Part shown: positions 32,062-43,964 of the stretch, in pieces
Numbering within the stretch: position 1 is the stretch's first letter
Layout: every line of letters starts with the position of its first letter
Source: Trichopria drosophilae
Taxonomy: Eukaryota; Arthropoda; Insecta; Hymenoptera; Diapriidae
NCBI GenBank assembly: GCA_030407085.1
Contig: CM059582.1
Span: 135,801,001 to 135,865,000, forward strand
Direction: 5' to 3'
Length of the DNA: 64,000 nt
Notes under the pieces: generated by a model
Databases searched by the model: none
Told to the model about the DNA's origin: nothing
The model's input: only the letters and a program-made list of their open reading frames with translations
Made by a program: the position numbers and the translations under genes

Positions 32062-33989
32062 TACTTATTATACAATATATTATCTTATATATTACCTATA
32101 TTATTACCTATATTATATGTAGACTTAAGTTGTTTGTGAAATAAAATTTTGTTAGCGCAAAAAATAGGCTTGATCTTTGGAAAAAACGGTATAACTCGAA
32201 ATTTTCATTTTTTCATTAAAAATTCGTTTGTTATTATCTGTCATGTTTATCACATTGAATAGGTGTATTTAACAGATTTTTAATACCCCTGATAAAGTAT
32301 TGTGATGATAATCTGTTTTTACGTGGTTACCCAAGTTTTTCTCGTTTTTCTCAAAATGTCATTTTTCGAGTCATACTGTTATTCGGCTCAACCCCTCAAT
32401 TGTAGGATTAGCAGCATATATTGCTGCATGTCAATTCAACGAGGGAACATATGCGTTGCCAGATTTCTTGGACAAAATGGTAATATCTTTGGGTCTTAGC
32501 TCCCATGAATAGCAACGACGACAAGTCATGGTGCGTATACGCACAGCTGACGAACGTGCCGCAATAACTTCAAAAGAAGAACGAATACACCAGAGACAGG
32601 AGAAAAAAGATGCTTTGGATCTGCAGATTTCAGCAGGCACAGTAGATTATAGGCCTGAAATCGACAATTCTATATAAGTAATGAAAATTAATTAAAATAT
32701 CTTCATTTAATGAACGTGTAAATGTATATAAAACTTTAAACGCTTTTTTTAAAATGTAATTTTTAAAGTCGGTGGATGCTCTAACTCAAAATGTACTGAA
32801 TCGATCCTTTTGAAATTTTGCACGCACTTTTGTCACACATTTAGCTAGAACTTATCGTTGCTTTTTTTAATTAAAAATGTTTTTTACCGATTTTACGAAT
32901 ACTAAATCGCGAATTTTTTCGCCAAAATTACGATTTTTGCTTAAAACGTCCCCAAAAGTGTAAAAATGAAAAAATAAATAAAAGAAGAACGATACGTCAT
33001 ATCTAAGGGTGTACATTAACGAAATCTTTTTGATTTTTTAATTTCAGATAATTCCTAATCGAATTATGACGTCCACCGACAAACACTGCCTCAGAGAAGC
33101 GGTCCACGAAAATCGCTCCAACGACTGAATTTTTTACATTTTTTGTTGAAATTTTTTGTTGGAACCGAGACAAAAATTCCCAAAAATGACGCCTGTTTGC
33201 CCGCGGGGGTACAGTAACCCCTTAAGAGATCTCCAATTTGCGGAAAATGAGTTGGCAATGATCTGACTTTCAGATGAGCACATTGCAGATAATTGTTGTG
33301 ATTTTGGGATTTTACAACCGTTCGTTGAGTTCATGAAGAGGCTGTAGAAAGTTCGAGAGTTATTTTCTCTCTTGACTTGCTCTTCCTCAAATTAGGCGAC
33401 GGAGGCATCAGGTTAGGAATAACATCGGTTTTCTCTCGTAGCATGCATCTTTGTAATTTATGGAGTCAAATGTCAATTAAATCGTGATCATTCTCTGTTA
33501 AGATTTGAATAGCAGATTCCCCTTTCGCCGGACGATAGTGTACAATGCCTTTGTAAATGAAACAGTATTTATTGGGATTGGCTCTTATTAGAGTTTTAGC
33601 TTTTGTTAGAAGTGTCCTAGTAGCGGAAGGAAGTTGCTCGCTGTTTTAGATGCGAACATTGTCAATTGATCGATTTTATAGCCGAAAATTTGTTTAGATT
33701 TACGCATTCCTTGAATTATGACATTTCAACAGATGTAATGTGTGCAATATAATGTTTGTAGATTACTGTAGCAAAAATAAACCTCAAATGAGGTTTGACA
33801 CGTTTAATAAAAGAAACACGTGACACGTTCTGTCTCTGTCCCTTCCCACATATATTCGCGTCTTTCGCCGCAACTCTCCGTCCAGTCTGGCCACCTGCAA
33901 CTCAAAACTGGATTAACGGAGGTCGGTGCCGGCCATGGCGGATTATCGTAACGAGTCTTTACAGTCGCAACGAAAGCCGCGTTATACTA

Positions 33990-34440
33990 GTTATACCAAC
34001 ATCTCAAAATCTGAACTTATAGATACTGTAAAATTACGTTATGAGTCAACAAATTTTCAGTTTCAAAATATAACTTATAAACAGATTTTTTGACGCCCGA
34101 TAGGTTCACACCACTCTTAAATTTTAGGGAATTTAGGATTAGAATTTTTACAAGATCTCATTTTACCCTCATTAAGTTTTAAACCTATATTTTTTTGCAG
34201 GCATGTTGATGATATAGTAACATGCATACATGTGGATAAAGAAACAGAAATTTTAAACGCAATTAACTCTTATAAAAAATTCGATAATAGATTAAAATTC
34301 ACTTTAGAATTCGAAGGGCCTTTACATAATTTATCCAAACAGGACACCTTCCTTTTGAGAAGTACCCCCATTCGGGCGTGCAATCACGTAGGGAAAACCA
34401 CCTTTGTAGGAAAAAACCTACGCTGGGTACTGCAATAGAT
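33990..34440 (+). pseudogene. Penelope-type reverse transcriptase fragment
   Basis: Broken frames read QFQNITYKQIF then, after stops, FKPIFFCRHVDDIVTCIHVD and KETEILNAINSYKKFDNRLK FTLEFE. The segment YKQIF..PxGS..S (damaged), HVDD and NSYxxxxxRLKFTLEFE is the Penelope-like RT palm from motif B through D, with HVDD in place of YVDD. At least two stops lie between the YKQ and HVDD blocks. The following 100 bp do not match the family clearly. No GIY-YIG part recognised. Confidence 0.6.
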
Positions 34441-37400
34441 AAAACATCGATTCTGTACGTAACATGCATGAGGGCGCAGGCTTCGTACACTTTACTCGAA
34501 TCGATGTTTTATAACCCATTCAAATCATCTATGAAATCTTCACACATCAGGCACTGTACATTAATAGCTTTCAGAACTCGTATGGTACTATCAGATGATA
34601 CCATCATTATAATTCAACAACCGAGTACAATCTCTCGCGCATTCATTTCCCATTCGCTAATACCATAAAATTTATTTCGTCAATACAGCTTCCATTCAAT
34701 TTTGAATTAAATTCAAGCTCACAACGATATCATGTGTCACGTCACAGACGTTAGCTCGAGGTTAACAGTAGTTGCGTCCAAAGTCAGTGGAAAAGGCAAA
34801 CCAGGTAGATCAACTACTTGATACGAGGTTACTTAACCAAAACCATTGTTAGTGATCATAAAGCAAAGATAGAAGAGATCACAAATCGTGCCAAAGTAAG
34901 AGGCTTACAGACCTCTATAATTCTACTCAAATGCTACTCAAAGTCTTTAAATGCTACTCAGACTCTATAAAGATACACTACAATAAATCAAGATTGTCAT
35001 AGTAATGGTGTAGGTGACTCTTTCAGTTATGCAGGTCAGATGTACAATGAAGGTTTCCAATATCGTCATATCGACTATATACTATATTACTCCCACCGCT
35101 TAGGACATATAATCGAAAAAATTCTTATCAGATACCACATACTTCGCAATTATTGTAGGAATATCGTGTTATAATAATGTATAAGTAATCGCACATTACC
35201 CATCAAACTATAACAAGTTTACAAAATTGGAAGACTTTGGTGACGGTGTGGATATTCAATCGAATCATTCCATCTCATGCGCGGTTTTTATAAAATTCAC
35301 AATGCGAAAGTGAAGGCAGCTAGAAATGTAACATTTCTAGCGCACAGATGTAATAAACAACAGTTTCACCGAAAACTGTCTAAAACTATATTGACGAAAA
35401 TTTTTGCACTATGACGACTTTATTTTGTTTGGAATGCCGGTTCAAACGGACCTTAGGATTCGAAACGTTTTGAAATATTTTAAACGAAACTTATCACTGA
35501 ACAATAAGGAATTGAACGTACGTTTGAATTCTAAGTTCCTGACACTGCGAACTTCCAAACCTTTTGTCCATCTGAAGGCCAGCACTGGTGCAAGATCCAA
35601 GTGAACTTCGATCCCCCGCGCTCGGAACAAACCGACTACTATCCAGTTGGAAGCGAGTTGGCTACTCATTAGGACATTCGATTCACCTTAAGTTGACTAT
35701 GGTGTGTATAGGACTACGCCTCTCTCTCGATGCCCCCAATTACAATGCAGGCATCCCATGAATTATTTTATATCGTCACCACATTTTCTTTACTAATATG
35801 CAAAAAGGAACTTTACTTTGAGGTCCAATCATTGGCCAACCTATTATCGTTGACAAGACAATTAAAATAAGAATTGCCATTTTATGTATTTTATCCAAAC
35901 CTTTTCGGAAATAATTGTTTCCCTTGCGACCTCAACTTATCCGTCAACGCTTGTTTATCGTTTTTGATGTTTTTGAAACATTTATTTTTATATAGATTCG
36001 TCGCAGATCTACACGCTCTGCTTATACTAAATTGCAATAGAATTAACATGCTCCTTTCAGGAGGCCATATTAAAGAACTTTTGACCAAAATAAACGATTG
36101 CCTGTTCTTGAATCGCGAACAGAACTACTACTAGGCTTCAAACCCAACTCAAATTCGTTATTAATTTCATTAATTTTACCAATTGCATTTGTAGAAATGT
36201 ATGTTCAAATATAGATATATTTCAACATATTTCAAGTATTTAAAATAATATTAATTTAACACGCATATTCGTTCAGAGACTAAAGATTGTAAGATAAAAA
36301 CATCTATCGCCATATCATCATTGTTGGGCATGTCTCGAAATTTATATTTTAATGAGAATTATTCAAATTCTATATTTTAACGAGATTCATTCAAATTCTG
36401 TACATTTCATCTTGAGTTTTTCTGAATAGTTTCAAACATTCAAGATGTGTTCCGTGCTGAATTTTATTTACTGTAAACTAATTAAAATATATTTATAAAA
36501 TATTAAACACTGCAGTCGACAAACCTGAATAATTTATATTCTTATTTTAATTTACTTATAGATGGTTTAATAAATTTGACAAGGTATACTCATCTCACAG
36601 ATAGTTGCTTCTGCTACATCACTTCAAATACTTGAATTAGAATGTATCATTTGTATACGTCTACTATTTATGTCTTGCCGCAGTTCATTTAATTCATAAA
36701 CACCGCGAAAAAAGGTTACGTTGCCATTTTTTATTCGGCGAGGAGTCTGACTAAAACTTGCGCGTTCGGAGTATGCCTAGGTGCTCTCTCCGATTACAGC
36801 TAAAATTCCTTCGCGGAAGATGCCAAATGCACCTCGGATCTTGGCCATAATATTACAGTTTTATTTTTCATCGAATCAACTTGGAAAAAATTGCTAAAAT
36901 AACTGCATTACGGCAGGAACGTGGCAGTTGCCTCAATTGTCCCCAGAAATACGTTTTTAATTCATAAAAAGTAAGTTTTAGATACCCCTGAAAAGTTTAG
37001 TTTTCCCACGTGTCGACACCAGTCAGTTTCAATTCAAACAAAAATTCAATGCAATTAGATGCAACATAAAGGCTCCAGTTTGCGGCCCAAATATAGTCGG
37101 TTTTTCGTCACTTCTGCCATAGTTTCGGCGCCACCGCAGCGGGACACCACTTCCGAGGTCCGGAGCCCTCTTAATTGGTTCTTCCTTGACACTACATTTT
37201 TTACAAAATAATGGTTATGATTTTCAATTTTTACAGAGAGCTATAAAATACATATAATAGAATTAAGATGTTGGACCAAGGACAAAAAACACAACAAAAT
37301 TAAATAGTAAAAACTACTTTTACTTTTACTTTTACTTTTTTATATATATAATAAGTCGAATATAATTTACAAAATAAGTTGTGGGGAGTGTAATGCTACT

Positions 37401-38040
37401 TATGTGGGACTAAAAAAGTCGAAAAGTTGGCCTGGAAAAAAGATTCCTTTTTTAATAAAAATTTTTAATTTTGTTGACAAAGTAAATAAATCAAAGAGAA
37501 GTAAATGAACATGTGCTTAATTAGCCGTAAACCGCTGAAATAAATGAATTATTCATTTATTTCATTAAAAAATGTCGATATTTTTACCAGAAAGTATTTG
37601 ATTAAAATATAATTTATTATATTGTAAACGGTTTTATTTAAACTTACATTTTTTATTTTTCTCTTCGGTAGACTATCATTATTAATCTCTTCGGAAACAA
37701 CGTTAGTAGGAAAACATTCAATTTTTTCCGTAATTTTTGTTTTGAAAAATTGGATTATTTTACCGAACTTCATGATTAAATCTCCGTCAAACTGGCTCAA
37801 GACTCGAAATAAATTAGTGCACTCATATACTCCATGTATGCGACACAAAATAACAAAATTGGTAAAAAAAAGTTACATGAATTAATACATATGTCAATCG
37901 CAAACGCAGACATAACAGAAAGAATGTAAACCAATTAGAAACGAATGTTGCGACATCGCTATAATGTTTCATATTCGGCGCCTTTTTTGTTCGCGCGTAA
38001 ACGACGATATAGGCGGCTCCTAGTTCGTTTCCGTCGTCGC
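34441..38040. other. AT-rich, mostly without recognisable content
   Basis: Short frames at 35404-35604 and 35874-36134 have no recognised domains. A 14-bp-arm palindrome lies at 37536-37564 (TGAAATAAATGAAT arms). 37310-37360 has TTTTAC repeats. 37080-37190 is a GC-richer stretch with no gene visible. Confidence 0.5.
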
Positions 38041-38079
38041 GCGCGCAATTGTTGCGGCCGGCGGCCCGGCTCCTTCGAG

Positions 38080-38545
38080 TATAAAAACGGCGCACGTTCC
38101 GGGAAAGATGATTATTCCACGGGCACCCTACCTCCTTCCTAACGACCTGGTGACTCGCGAGGTTGCTATCTCCTAGGATTACGGGTTCATTGCCCTGATC
38201 CTATTGCTCTTGGACTACGGGTTTATTGCCCTGGTCCTTCCGCTAAAACCCCACCCTGGTGTGGGCACGGTGACACGCCGTGTTTTCGCTTCCTACTCCT
38301 GGGCACGGTGAGACGCAGTGCTTGGGATCCTCCGAAACCTCTTCCCGGCAGACGTACGCTGACACGCGGTACCTCTTGCCCCCCACTCCTGGGCACGGTG
38401 ATATGCGGTGATTTGGATCCTCCGAAGATACTTCCCGGCAGAGGTACGATGACACGCGGTACCTTTTTGCTCCCGACTCCTGGGCACGGTGACACGCGCT
38501 GCTTGGGATCCTCTGAAAATCCTTCCGGCATCTTAATTTTTTGCT
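38080..38545 (+). repeat. GC-rich region with TATA box and 90-bp minisatellite
   Basis: Starts with GAGTATAAAAACGGCGC (TATA-like, 38077-38090). A 40-bp direct repeat follows (GGGTTCATTGCCCTGATCCT near 38184 and GGGTTTATTGCCCTGGTCCT near 38219), then about three 90-91-bp units with TCCTGGGCACGGTG at 38297, 38387 and 38478. Overlapping frames on both strands come from the repeat. It resembles an LTR or promoter with an internal minisatellite, but I could not define ends. Confidence 0.5.
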
Positions 38546-39463
38546 GTACGATACTACGCCTACTATCTGCTGTGGCTTTAAAAATTAGGTAGATAACGAT
38601 GGAGCGGTCTCGTAGAATTCTATTTTCAGGTTCTCCTGCGGGGTCCAGAAAATAGGTGAATTTGAGAGTGGCTCTACTAATATAGTAAAATACTTAGTTC
38701 GTAGTGAAAAGTTAATACTTATAAAAATATAAACATCTACAATATTTATATCTGGATGTAACAAAATAAATGCAACAAATATTTTATATTAATTAATAAT
38801 ATTAATACATTATACTTATATAAACGTATAATATAAGAATAAACTTACACATTTCACATACATATTGCACTACATATATGTATTACTTCTGTTTATGTTT
38901 TATGATTTCGGTACCCCCAAAAACCCTCCCTGGATATGCCCCTGGTCAATTACACCCATATTACAGAGTTCAGCTTCCGAGTATGACGGATCGATAACCT
39001 TGGGGATATAGATCGTTTTTTCAAGTGACTCCCGACTGTCAAACAAAAATACCTTTTACAATTGTTATGATCACATATATGTTTTTCTCGCGACAAAACT
39101 GGAAAAAACTCGTTCTCCTTGCTTACATTTATTACCTCATAAGAAGCGAATCAAATTGTAGAAATATTAATTATTTTTACCAATATTTTTGTTCTTATTT
39201 ACATCATACCTGTTCTACTTAATTTAAGACAATCAATTTCAACTTACTATTTATTTGTTTCTTACATAATGAACTTTAGTCGAATCATGTTTTGTTGCTA
39301 TTACATTAACTGTGCTCAATCTGGTACTCACTGAATATGAGCAATAATGCTACTCAAACAATGGAGAGTATATATTATATAAATATGATGTCTGATCGAC
39401 AAAATGGTGTAGCTGAACAACTATATTGTAAATGTTTACATTCGCAAAGATGAAAATAAAATT
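38546..39463. other. AT-rich, no gene; likely 3' UTR side of the exon at 39464
   Basis: No repeat or ORF of note. The part next to 39464 would be the 3' UTR of the minus-strand exon. Confidence 0.35.
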
Positions 39464-39701
39464 TTATGTCCAATAATCCCCTGACAATGATGCGTATGGA
39501 CCATGGTGGTATGAAGATGGAGATGAGGCTTCTACAAGTGATTGTGAGTTTGAAGTAGTAGACCAAGAAGTCCCTGCGGCATGTGCATGATGTGTTGGAT
39601 GGTGATTTGAATGATGGCCCAAACTGCGAGAACCTCCTAATAATAAACCTCCATAACTTGCAGCAGCTGCCATATTATGATGGTGGTACTCGTGAACAGA
39701 T
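39464..39701 (-). CDS. Probable terminal coding exon of a host gene (unidentified)
   Basis: Minus-strand exon preceded by a good splice acceptor (TATTTTTCAACAG, AG at 39703-39702). After one leftover base the frame reads SVHEYHHHNMAAAASYGGLL, then LGGSRSLGHHSNHH, a Ser/Thr-rich part and SSYHHGPYASLSGDYWT before TAA. Ala, His and Ser runs are typical of C-termini of insect transcription factors and RNA-binding proteins. The composition differs from all transposon ORFs here, and no transposon motif is visible. I do not recognise the gene. Upstream exons should lie on the minus strand beyond 39702, perhaps outside the window. Confidence 0.55.
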
Positions 39702-41560
39702 CTGTTGAAAAATATAAATATTTATATCTATTCCATTTTTGTACACGTGTAAAATTTCAAATCCGTAATATTTAGTTTATTGAAATATTTAATAATACTT
39801 AAATGATCAATTTGTTCTTGATCACAAAATTGGGGTCTTTCTGTGAATATAAATCTTGACTAAATATAAACATAAACACTGATTCCTCACAAATTCTCAT
39901 CTGAAATGTAAGGACTGGAAAATGAGGGGATTTTTGCCGAATTACTATTTAGTATATGTGTATTTGTTAAAGCTCTTGCCTTAAGATTCACAAAGTGGTC
40001 GATACTACTTCCCTCGACAACATCAGAACATAGTCCATTCACATATATTGTTTAAATGTCTAATATGCGTGGCACTCCATACGGTTTTCTGTGAAAATTC
40101 GCTTTGTATTTTTGATATTCCTTAATCATGAGTGATTTCTCACTATTATTTTTTAATATACCTAGCCAGGAATCTTATGCTCTTTTAAATGTTCAATTAA
40201 TTATTGTAATTTTAAAGCTATATGCTTAAATAGACCATTGAAAAGGCTAGTCCACTGGTGAGTCTACGTAAAGTTTTATGATTAAGGGAGGCTGCTGCGC
40301 AGCAAACGCCCAAGCGAGCGGAAGTGCAATAAAAAGACATTCGAAGAGAATGTAGAGGATCTTTATTTGTTAATTCTGATTTTCCTTTTGGAGTAAGAAA
40401 ATTTACGAGTATCGGTCCATCCCGCTCCGGAAAAAAAATAAACGCCGTGGTGTTACAAAGATCAACTTGAGTGAAAAGTATTAAGGATGAATATGCAAAG
40501 AATTAATTCTTTTATTTATATAATTTAGAGTTGATTGTCAGAAGGCTTACGTAGCACGACGATTCAAACTGGGACTGCATGCGATACTAGAAATGAGGTC
40601 CTAAATCTATCTCCGACGAGCTGAAAGGAGGTGGAGAAATAATCTAAACTCTTCTGAAATTTCACGGAACACTAACACAATTTATTGCAAAATTTTTCTT
40701 AAACTATCCGCGATACAAAACTATCAAAAATAAAACTATTCGCGATACATTGGTTCCAATAATATTGTAGCGATCACTCGCGAGAGTATAGAGTCGTGAA
40801 TACTTATTCCGCTCATGGTCGAGATACAAAATCCTAAAATTTAAATTCTTACAAAAAATCGGAGCGCTCGTTGGTTTCGAAGGAGACGACGTTTTCATTT
40901 TGCTGTTCTAGTCGAAAGTGAAGTTCCGCGCAGGAGGATACCGATACCAAATTCAATTTCGGGGGAACGCGTTACCGGCTTTGATTTTCAGAACACGTGA
41001 AACAATAAATCGGAACGATTTAGCGTTTTCGGATTTACGCACCGAAACAAATCTGCCTAGGAGCTCATAGGGGGGGGGGGGTTTACCTGAATTCCCTAGT
41101 GAAAAATATATTTTAACATTAGTTTTTTTGAAATGATATATGACTATAGTTACTCTTCTCTTTCCTTTCGCTGCCGTAGAACTTTGGGGCGAGATACTCC
41201 GAGGATAGCGTCATTTAAATCTAAGCTTTAGTGGGGGTTCGTAGATGTGCCGAGGGCTGAGCTGCGGTTGAGTTTGTGGATGTGCCGAATCATGTACTCT
41301 GACCGGAACAAAGATTGTTTTAAGGTTAGTTGAAGAAACCAGGCAGAAACACTCGAAACGACGGATGAAATTTGGGAGAGTAGTGAAGACAAAAGTTGAC
41401 TTTGGCCTGCTACTTTGAAGTTCAAAAAAGGGGGAAAGCAGTTGTTCAGCAGTGCCGAAGCATGAGAGAGATTATTATCGGAAAACTGGTTGCAGAATTT
41501 GTGGAATCGCTTGATTTTATACTCATCCGCACCCCGCCCCCCTAACTTGTATCCTGTGAC
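39702..41560. other. Possible intron and intergenic sequence, no gene seen
   Basis: AT-rich with G runs near 41070 and 41573. No exon with convincing splice sites was found. 40300-40330 is a short GC-rich stretch. Confidence 0.4.
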
Positions 41561-41724
41561 CTTAACGTGGTGGGGGGGGGGGGGTGCTTAGCATTAGCAG
41601 TGTTTGAGAACCCTGAGCGCCATTTCTTTCCTTCGGGCAAGGGGGGACCCCTTGAGATGCCCCGAGGAGGATAGGCCTCAGCGGGGTCGGTGTCCGGCGA
41701 TACCTGCGCTTCCTTGACCAGGGC

Positions 41725-42394
41725 ATGTCACCGGAGGAAGCCAGTAATAAATCACTGGAAGGAAGAGCGGGTGGATCTACCGCGTCAGATGGAACACAAT
41801 CTCCGGCAACAATGAGGAAAAGGGGAAGGGAATCCACCACCCCTCAGAAGACTCAAAAGAACGGCGGAAAGAGGGCACGGGGCAACGAGAGTCGTACCGG
41901 TAACTAGTTAAGCCGGTGCGGCCAAGTGGGTAAGAAGAACCTCACGGAGTTAGATGAGGCCATAGTGGAGAAAATGGCGAAGGATGCGGACGTCAAGCTG
42001 GAGTTTGGGGGCATCCATTCCAGGCTCAGCATGGTGGTGATTGACTGTGAGAGTCAGGACACGGCATGCTGGCTGAGGGAAATGGTACCGAGACTATCCG
42101 CGTGCAAGGGGGTCGAGCTGCAAACGAGGGAGGGAGATGACATCCCGAAACCTGTTGTAGTCACGATATACTTCCCGAGGAATGCCGGCCGACACAAAAA
42201 TCCTGCTGAGCCTACTGAATGTTTCCAACTTGAGGGAAACCGACAAAGTAGAAACATCTATAGCGAGTGACGATATCGACCTGTCAATTCTGGACCTGGA
42301 TCCTGAGGGCTTGTCACCTCTGGAGGATGGCGAGGAGGTACATATAAATATGGAGGATCGGAGATCGACAACCGATCGGGAAGAAGAGCGGTGA
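41725..42394 (+). pseudogene. LINE ORF1 (DUF4780-like)
   Basis: Three pieces: 41725-41907 (a Lys/Arg/Ser-rich leader, ends TAG), 41926-42270 and 42182-42394. The middle one reads AIVEKMAKDADVKLEFGGIH, SMVVIDCESQDTACWLREMV and PKPVVVTIYFPRN, similar to the DUF4780 RNA-binding-like fold common in such LINE ORF1 proteins. A frameshift near 42180-42270 leads into KILLSLLNVSNLRETDKV. No zinc knuckle was seen. The last frame ends in a TGA that overlaps the ORF2 frame start. Confidence 0.5.
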
Positions 42395-42892
42395 CCAGCG
42401 GGGCGGGCACATGCGTTGCCCACGTGAACAGCCATCATGCGAAAGCTGCTTCGGCGGTAATCGCAAGGGTGTTCATCAAACAACATCTTTGGCTGGCACT
42501 GCTGCAGGAACCCTGGATCTACAGCGGACGAATCAGGGGAATAACCTGTAAGTATGCAAATATTATGTGGGATACGGGACACGAGAATCCTCGTGCCTGT
42601 GTAATGATAAGGAAATGGATTAATTATACTTGTATTTCAGAAAATACAACGAGGGACCTGGTTCCAGTGAGAAGCCTCATTAACATCGAGGGGCGAGTCA
42701 GGGAACTAGTGGTAGCCACGGCATATTTCCTGGGAGATAATAACATCGTGCCACCGAAGGAGGTGCAGCACCTGGTCGAGTACTGCAAGAAACGGAGCTA
42801 CCATTAGTAATCGGATGTGATGCCAGCGCACACAGGGAGATGTGGGGAAGCACCATCACCAATGAAAGAGGTAAGAAACTTTTAGAATATCT
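42391..42892 (+). pseudogene. LINE ORF2 endonuclease domain, interrupted
   Basis: The frame reads ARVFIKQHLWLALLQEPWIY (QEPW is the Mg-binding Glu box of APE-type endonucleases), VMIRKWINYTC, and later LVIGCDASAHREMWGSTITN ERG (catalytic Asp/Asn and His region) after a TAG near 42805. ATG is absent at the frame start. About 40 conserved residues before the SDH box are missing at the insertion point; the SDHR box itself appears at 46260. Confidence 0.65.
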
Positions 42893-43539
42893 AGTTAAGG
42901 GGATTCTAAACAAAATTTAAATGCCCGTTGCATTTTTGGCCCCTTTTATTCCGGACCCTACGCTCACAATTTTTCACCGATTGCGATGAAATTTTTTTTC
43001 AATTACATGATACGCATAAAAAGGCCTTTGTGGGGCCCAAATTTGGAAAAATATTGCCAAATTTTGTAAAAAAGTGACCGAATGTCACAGTCGATTTCTG
43101 TCGACTCGAATTTTATTCGGGACCCTACGTCCTCAATTTTCCATCGATTGCGATGAAATTTTGTTTACAACTCTATGAGATGTATAAAAAGGTCTTTGTG
43201 GAGCCAAAATTTTGAATAACATCACTGAATTTTCTAAATAAATACTTATTTGATCATGCATAAGTTCTATGTTTTACCGCAAGCGCTGCGATCGGTTCAT
43301 GCCGTAATGTTTTGAATGACGTCACAAAATCAAGAGAAAATATCACTAATATGGCGGCCCGATACGCAGCTGTTTTTGCAATTTTTTGTCGATTTGTCAC
43401 GATATCGTGCAGATATCGTGCATCGCGATCGGTCTCTCCATGATGACAAAATACGAGGAGGAATCCAGCACAACGGCACAACAATCACGGAGAAGCAGCC
43501 TGCAGATTCACCAATGAATCCACCAACCAATTGTTCCAG

Positions 43540-43960
43540 GTATTTTTTAAACAATATTAATTTATTTGCATCCTATCAGACTCCACCTACTAAGAGTTCT
43601 GGTAATAATTAAAAAAAATGCGAAATATGAAATGTCTTTAGATGCAAATAATCATCAATAAAAAGTTTATTCACTTCTTACCAGACTCGTATAAATAGAC
43701 TTGATAGCTCTGGTATCAATTAAACAAAATACGATATATGAAATGTCATTAGATGCAAATAATCTTTTATAATAAGTTTATTCGCTTCTTACCATACTCG
43801 TATAAATAGAGTTGACAACTTGGTACCAATAAAACAAAATACAATATATAAAGCGTCTTTAGATCCAAATAATCATGTATCACAAGTTTATTCGCTTCTT
43901 ACCAGACTGGTATAAATTCATTTCACAACTCTGGTAATAAATAGGCTGAGCAGTCATTGC
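43540..43960. repeat. Satellite 1, about 115 bp, 3-4 copies
   Basis: Units contain TTATTCGCTTCTTACCAGACTC, GTATAAATAG and CTCTGGTA-type blocks with ATGAAATGTC spacers. The same satellite, more diverged, occurs at 52490-52700 and inverted at 63000-63290. Confidence 0.65.
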
Positions 43961-43964
43961 ATAT

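Larger units (their letters stand above)
30340..33226 (+). mobile_element. Kolobok-like DNA transposon with TTAA ends
   Basis: Perfect 20-bp inverted ends, 30340-30359 and 33207-33226, read TTAAGGGGTTACTGTACCCC. The outer TTAA is the target duplication. The transposase is mostly lost, but around 32390-32670 broken frames read LAAYIAACQFNEGTYALPDF and RTADERAAITSKEERIHQRQ then GTVDYRPEIDNSI, which resembles the C-terminal end of Mutator/Kolobok-like transposases. Kolobok elements use TTAA sites. Internal insertions at 31079-31980 and an AT microsatellite lengthen it. Confidence 0.6.
41570..42898 (+). mobile_element. I-like LINE, 5' part (ORF1 and ORF2 endonuclease)
   Basis: A 5' UTR-like GC-rich lead is followed by ORF1 pieces and the start of ORF2, then by the satellite-carrying insertion. 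The rest continues at about 46211-48780. Order ORF1, APE endonuclease, RT, RNase H remnant, C-terminal zinc knuckle fits I/Loa-type LINEs. Confidence 0.7.

Noticed and set aside
33235..33740. LINE ORF1-like minus-strand remnant (pattern KAKTLIRANPNKYCF and ILTENDHDL)
   Set aside because: A weak resemblance to baculovirus-FP-type ORF1 tails, with too few residues to support a call.
38223..38592. Pro/Gly/Arg-rich frames of 60-100 codons on both strands
   Set aside because: Open only because the 90-bp minisatellite lacks stops; no start context or domain.
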